Positions 6,046 through 8,706 of a DNA stretch of 8,706 nt are shown in pieces; position 1 is the first letter of the stretch; every line of letters begins with the position of its first letter. Made by a program: the position numbers and the translations under genes. The notes under the pieces are model-generated. The model was given only the letters and a program-made list of their open reading frames with translations, ran no database searches and was not told the DNA's origin. Origin of the DNA: JBBSEZ01 sp038239195 (GTDB lineage: Bacteria; Planctomycetota; Planctomycetia; Gemmatales; Gemmataceae); NCBI GenBank assembly GCA_038239195.1, contig JBBSEZ010000418.1, positions 1 to 8,706 of the forward strand, read 5' to 3'.

Positions 6046-6678
6046 TTACTGGCCCACGGTCAGCGTCGGGGTAGCCGGGACCGTTCCGACGACCCGCACC
6101 CGGGCCTTCGGCCTTGGCAGCACCACCACCGGCGTCGCCTCGACCGGCGCGCTGACGACCGTCTCGCCGACGACCGTCTCGCTCACCACGACCCTGGTGC
6201 CCGTCGTCATCGGCGCGTAGCTGTAGCCGCCGATGCAACCGCCGCCCATCGGGGCGCCGGAGGAGCCGCCGTAGCAGCCGCCGCCGGTGGAGCCGCCGCC
6301 GGAGGAGCCGCCGTAGCAGCCGCCGCCGGTGGAGCCGCCGCCGGAGGAGCCGCCGTAGCAGCCGCCGCCGGTGGAGCCGCCGCCGTAGGAGCCGCCGTAG
6401 CAGCCGCCGCCGGTGGAGCCGCCGCCGTAGCAGCCGCCGCCGGTGTAACCGCCGTAGCAGCCGCCGCTGTAACCGCCGTAGCAACTTGTGGAGCCGGAGC
6501 AGCCGCCGTAGCAGCCCTTGCTCCTGTGATGGCCGTGGCCCTTCTTGCCCGAACCGCCGCCGCCGCCGTAGCAGCCGCCGTAGCAGCCGCCGGAGCAGCC
6601 GCCGCCCTTGCCCTTGTGGCCGAAGTCGGAAACCTCGCCGCTGCTCGTCAACGCCGCCAGCAGAACCACACTGTACAT
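6046..6678 (-). CDS. Gly/Cys/Tyr-rich repeat protein, function unknown
   Basis: The 210-residue product opens with a short hydrophobic stretch (MYSVVLLAAL), possibly a weak export signal. Residues about 25-150 are low complexity, with ten CYGG motifs (Cys at 32, 36, 56, 66, 74, 83, 93, 107, 121, 135) and 13 cysteines in all, plus a basic GKKGHGHHRSK patch (44-54). The C-terminal 60 residues are Val/Pro/Thr-rich (TRVVVSETVVGETVVSAPVE) and could form a small beta region. The ATG at 6678 is chosen because GGGAGGT lies seven bases upstream; an in-frame ATG at 6732 lacks such a site. I associate this N-terminus with low-complexity planctomycete proteins, some ending in a TIGR03000 domain, but I cannot identify that domain here. 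A surface, wall or metal-binding role is conceivable; no function is assigned. Strong upstream promoter and downstream hairpin support expression. Confidence 0.82.
   Translation of the reverse strand: MYSVVLLAALTSSGEVSDFGHKGKGGGCSGGCYGGCYGGGGGSGKKGHGHHRSKGCYGGCSGSTSCYGGYSGGCYGGYTGGGCYGGGSTGGGCYGGSYGGGSTGGGCYGGSSGGGSTGGGCYGGSSGGGSTGGGCYGGSSGAPMGGGCIGGYSYAPMTTGTRVVVSETVVGETVVSAPVEATPVVVLPRPKARVRVVGTVPATPTLTVGQ
6259..6426 (-). repeat. Four tandem 42-bp repeats inside the Gly/Cys-rich gene
   Basis: Units lie at 6259-6300, 6301-6342, 6343-6384 and 6385-6426. The first three are identical; the fourth differs at one base (6386, t for g). Each encodes one 14-residue unit of the type GGSSGGGSTGGGCY, with the last unit reading GGSY instead of GGSS. 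Partial, diverged units continue to about 6480. Near-identity at DNA level suggests recent duplication and likely copy-number variation between strains. Confidence 0.92.
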
Positions 6679-6718
6679 TGCACGCACCTCCCAAAACACG
6701 AAACAAACCAACGCCTCA

Positions 6719-6742
6719 GGCGCCGGGATCATCCCCGGCGCT
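6719..6742 (-). other. Hairpin in the Gly/Cys-rich gene leader
   Basis: GCGCCGGG (6720-6727) pairs perfectly with CCCGGCGC (6734-6741) around a 6-nt loop. It lies 41 bp upstream of the ATG at 6678, inside the leader implied by the promoter at 6930-6958. It could stabilise the transcript or act as a control element; nothing in the sequence decides. Confidence 0.4.
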
Positions 6743-6861
6743 GGTGTTGTTCGAGTAGAAACTCTCCAGGAAAGCGGGCCCGCGCCCAGGATGAAGGTCC
6801 ATCCGACAGATTGGAGAATGGGCGCTCCTCATTGGCCCCACCGTGAGCCCAGGCAGATAAC

Positions 6862-6886
6862 CCCGGACGCCCCCCGGGTGTCTGGG
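6862..6886 (+). other. 11-bp hairpin with a 3-nt loop
   Basis: Positions 6862-6872 pair with 6876-6886. Two pairs are G-U in plus-strand RNA and would be C/A mismatches in minus-strand RNA, so folding favours plus-strand transcription. It is flanked by AGGCA (6851-6855) and TGCCT (6896-6900), which could extend the fold. Role unknown. Confidence 0.3.
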
Positions 6887-6929
6887 CGAACCTCTTGCCT
6901 CGGACGAGGAGAAGTTCTGACTGAGGTAA

Positions 6930-6958
6930 ATAGTAAAGATGGGGGGAAAAAGAGTCAA
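6930..6958 (-). promoter_or_regulatory. Sigma-70-like promoter for the Gly/Cys-rich gene
   Basis: On the minus strand TTGACT (6958-6953) is followed after exactly 17 bases by TACTAT (6935-6930), close to the housekeeping consensus TTGACA-17-TATAAT. It sits in an AT-rich pocket. Transcription would start near 6923, giving a leader of about 245 nt before the ATG at 6678. It is by far the best promoter match I found in the window. Confidence 0.6.
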
Positions 6959-7259
6959 CAACAATTTGGGCTGTCTGCGTGGATTCGAGAAATCGCATCG
7001 TTTCGGCAGGTCAGAGAGATTAAGCCGCTTCTCGCCTCCCCGAAGAGCGTTATCCCTCCCAGGCCCGGTGGGGCCGCCTGGCACGCGCGGCGCAAGCGCA
7101 AGGATCGCTGCGGTCGGCGTTCTCCTTGAGTGCTGCGCGGAATGGTGCCGGCGCGGGCGGATTTTTTCCGCATTCCCCGTAGCTTGCCCGCCCTCATCGG
7201 TTATCTTGAACGTAGAGAAACACCCGTCTTCAGGTGCTGGTCCGGGCGGGACTCGATGC

Positions 7260-7288
7260 GGGCGTGGGTGGCCCGGCCACCCACACCC
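7260..7288. promoter_or_regulatory. Near-perfect 29-bp dyad upstream of the membrane protein gene
   Basis: GGGCGTGGGTGGCC (7260-7273) and GGCCACCCACACCC (7275-7288) are inverted copies around a single central base, with one mismatch (7263/7285). The mismatch is G-U in minus-strand RNA. It ends 66 bp before the ATG at 7355. The tight centre fits a dimeric protein-binding operator as well as an RNA hairpin. Confidence 0.45.
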
Positions 7289-7354
7289 ATCTGGGGGGGC
7301 CGACCGGCGCTTGCATTTCCTCCGGGGCTCCCGGCGTGTAGGAGTACACAAGCG

Positions 7355-8668
7355 ATGGCGCATGATCCCCCGGCCTCCATCGAACGAGGGAGCGCGTATC
7401 TCCGTCCCTGGCCCCTTTTGCTCGCCGGCATGGGGCTGGCCGTGCTCGGGCTCGTCCTCTCCGGGCAGGGCGCTCCTGCCGTCCAGGCCCTCAGTCTGTG
7501 CGCGGGCTTGCTCGTCGCCGCGATCGCCGTTGGCCGACACCTCCGGGCTGCCGGCTGGGAGTTTCCTGACCGCCTCGAGTCGGCGGGGCTGGCCGGCTTG
7601 CTCGGCGTGACGGCGGCGGTCGCCTACTTCGGCATGGCCCGCGACTGGAGCTCCGGGCGGCTCTTCTGTGCCGCCCTCGTCCTGGTCAGCATGGTTGGCT
7701 CCGGGATTCTTCTTCTGCCGACGCTCCTGAGGCGCATCGCCCTCAGCCTGATCGTCCTCTTCCACTTCACCGGCATCGTCGCGACGGTGACCTCCGTCCA
7801 GCCGGGGCCCTGGCTCTCCGGGCAGCTCTACCTGCGCATCTACCGACCCTACCTGACCTTTATCTACATGACCAACGCCTACCACTTCTACTCGCCCGAC
7901 CCGGGGCCGGCGCCGTTGCTCTGGTTCGCCGTCCACTACGACGACGGCACCTACAAGTGGCTCAAACTGCCCGACCGCGACAGCAGCCCCGTCGGCATGC
8001 ACTACCAGCGCATGTTGACCTTGCCCCAGCACACCTTCGTCGCGAACCAGCGCATGCCGTTCATGAGCTACGAGCTCGACGGGGCGCGGGCCACTCGAGC
8101 CCAATGGGAAAAGGAGCACGCCGACGAGAAGCGGTTCAAGCCCTACCTCGAATCCTGGGAGACGATCTACCGCCGGCGCCAGCTCGGCTCCGAGATCAAC
8201 TTCAAGCCTTACCGCATCCCGGTCGTCAACGGCCTGGTGGAGGCCCAGCAGTACAGCGAGCCGCAGGACGATTACAAGCCCCTCATCTCCTCGCTCGGCA
8301 AGTACGTCTTCCGCAACCCTCCGCCGCCCGACTCCCCCGGCGCCAAGGTGATCAGCGTCAAGGTCTATCGCGTGATCCACAACGTCGTCACCCCCGCCGA
8401 GCTGGCCTCCGGCGTCAGCCCGCTCGAGCCAAACAAGTATCTGCCTTTCTTCCTGGGCGAGTTCGATGGCGAGGGGACCATGCTCGACCCGATCGACCCC
8501 TTCCTCTACTGGTATCTGCCCATCGTCAAGGTGCCGAAGAACTACTCGCAGCCCGTGGCTGGGCCGGTGGGCATCAACGTGACGACGACGGCCCCGGCCA
8601 ACGGCATCTGGCTCGACTGCGTCGAGATTCATGCGGCCCGGCCCTACAAAGCGGAGCAGAAGCGATGA
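7355..8668 (+). CDS. Multi-pass membrane protein with large soluble C-terminal domain, unknown function
   Basis: The 437-residue protein has about five predicted membrane helices in its first third (roughly 18-36, 42-60, 77-94, 103-122, 127-147). A soluble domain of about 290 residues follows, probably outside the membrane. Just after the last helix comes YMTNAYHFYSPDPGPAPLLW, then FAVHYDDGTYKWLKLPDR. A Phe/Tyr-x-Ser/Ala-Pro-Asp/Asn-Pro motif after a helix recalls proteins encoded beside HTTM (gamma-carboxylase-like) membrane proteins, such as the DUF5819 type; this likeness is from memory and tentative. I recognise no catalytic motif. The ATG at 7355 is preferred, with GGAG ten bases upstream and the first helix soon after; upstream in-frame starts would add a Pro/Arg-rich non-coding-looking leader. 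Its stop overlaps the next start (ATGA), so the two genes are probably translated together. Confidence 0.8.
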   Translation: MAHDPPASIERGSAYLRPWPLLLAGMGLAVLGLVLSGQGAPAVQALSLCAGLLVAAIAVGRHLRAAGWEFPDRLESAGLAGLLGVTAAVAYFGMARDWSSGRLFCAALVLVSMVGSGILLLPTLLRRIALSLIVLFHFTGIVATVTSVQPGPWLSGQLYLRIYRPYLTFIYMTNAYHFYSPDPGPAPLLWFAVHYDDGTYKWLKLPDRDSSPVGMHYQRMLTLPQHTFVANQRMPFMSYELDGARATRAQWEKEHADEKRFKPYLESWETIYRRRQLGSEINFKPYRIPVVNGLVEAQQYSEPQDDYKPLISSLGKYVFRNPPPPDSPGAKVISVKVYRVIHNVVTPAELASGVSPLEPNKYLPFFLGEFDGEGTMLDPIDPFLYWYLPIVKVPKNYSQPVAGPVGINVTTTAPANGIWLDCVEIHAARPYKAEQKR

Positions 8669-8706
8669 ACGACCAACCGATAGGGAACGGCCCCAAGATG
8701 GGTGTG
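8665..8706 (+). CDS. Start of a gene cut by the window end
   Basis: An ATG at 8665 overlaps the stop of the previous gene as ATGA and has GGAG eight bases upstream. Fourteen codons are visible (MNDQPIGNGPKMGV) and stay open to the window edge. The overlap and ribosome site make it a likely real gene in the same operon as the membrane protein. The product cannot be recognised from so few residues. Confidence 0.65.
   Translation, partial: MNDQPIGNGPKMGV

Larger units (their letters stand above)
6679..7354. other. 676-bp divergent intergenic region
   Basis: This stretch separates the minus-strand Gly/Cys-rich gene from the plus-strand membrane protein gene. I find no gene in it; open frames crossing it are extensions or shadows. 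It contains a minus-strand promoter (6930-6958), hairpins at 6719-6742 and 6862-6886, and the dyad at 7260-7288. An AT-richer pocket around 6920-6965 stands out from the GC-rich surroundings and coincides with the promoter. Confidence 0.7.

Noticed and set aside
6259..6480. CRISPR array
   Set aside because: Repeats are directly abutting 42-bp units in frame inside a coding region, with no spacers.
6002..6706. Arg/Leu-rich frame overlapping the Gly/Cys-rich gene
   Set aside because: It is the shifted reading of the same 42-bp repeats; the chosen frame has the GGGAGGT ribosome site and a sensible N-terminus.
6716..8632. 638-residue open frame on the minus strand opposite the membrane protein gene
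   Set aside because: Composition is that of an antisense shadow (Val/Asp/Gly/Arg-rich, no domains), and it runs through the intergenic promoter region. The plus strand gives coherent helices, a ribosome site and an ATGA overlap.

Overview
This is a GC-rich bacterial window. It is best explained as planctomycete chromosome, probably Gemmataceae or a close relative. That placement is an inference from gene content: an ABC-2 permease fused to a CPBP protease-like domain, a SpoVG protein carrying an inserted zinc ribbon, a small Gly/Cys/Tyr repeat protein beginning MYSVVLLAAL, and a large membrane protein of a type I associate with planctomycetes. No rRNA, tRNA, CRISPR array, transposase or phage gene is visible.

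Layout, left to right. Positions 126-1650 (minus strand) hold ispE followed 28 bp later by spoVG, a likely two-gene operon. spoVG is followed by a long hairpin at 67-114. Divergent from ispE, after a 322-bp gap with three consecutive GC-rich hairpins, thrC runs on the plus strand (1973-3196). It converges on a 761-residue ABC permease/CPBP fusion gene on the minus strand (3260-5545). The 63-bp gap between these two is almost filled by a hairpin (3197-3255) that shares sequence with the one after spoVG. A 500-bp non-coding stretch with two hairpins separates the fusion gene from a minus-strand gene for a Gly/Cys-rich protein (6046-6678), which contains four 42-bp tandem repeats. A near-consensus sigma-70 type promoter (6930-6958) lies about 250 bp upstream of that gene, implying a long leader. 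On the plus strand, after another strong dyad (7260-7288), there is a 437-residue five-helix membrane protein (7355-8668). It overlaps by ATGA the start of a further gene (8665 onward) cut off by the window end.

The genes are mostly housekeeping: isoprenoid precursor synthesis (IspE), threonine synthesis (ThrC), an RNA/DNA-binding regulator (SpoVG), and a membrane exporter-type permease. The less explained parts are the recurrent 3'-end hairpin family, the SpoVG zinc-ribbon insertion, the altered catalytic motif in the CPBP domain, the thrC leader, the Gly/Cys repeat protein with its long leader, and the translationally coupled membrane-protein pair at the right edge. I see no clear evidence of a complete, novel multi-gene system inside the window. 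The best lead for one is the pair that runs off the right end.
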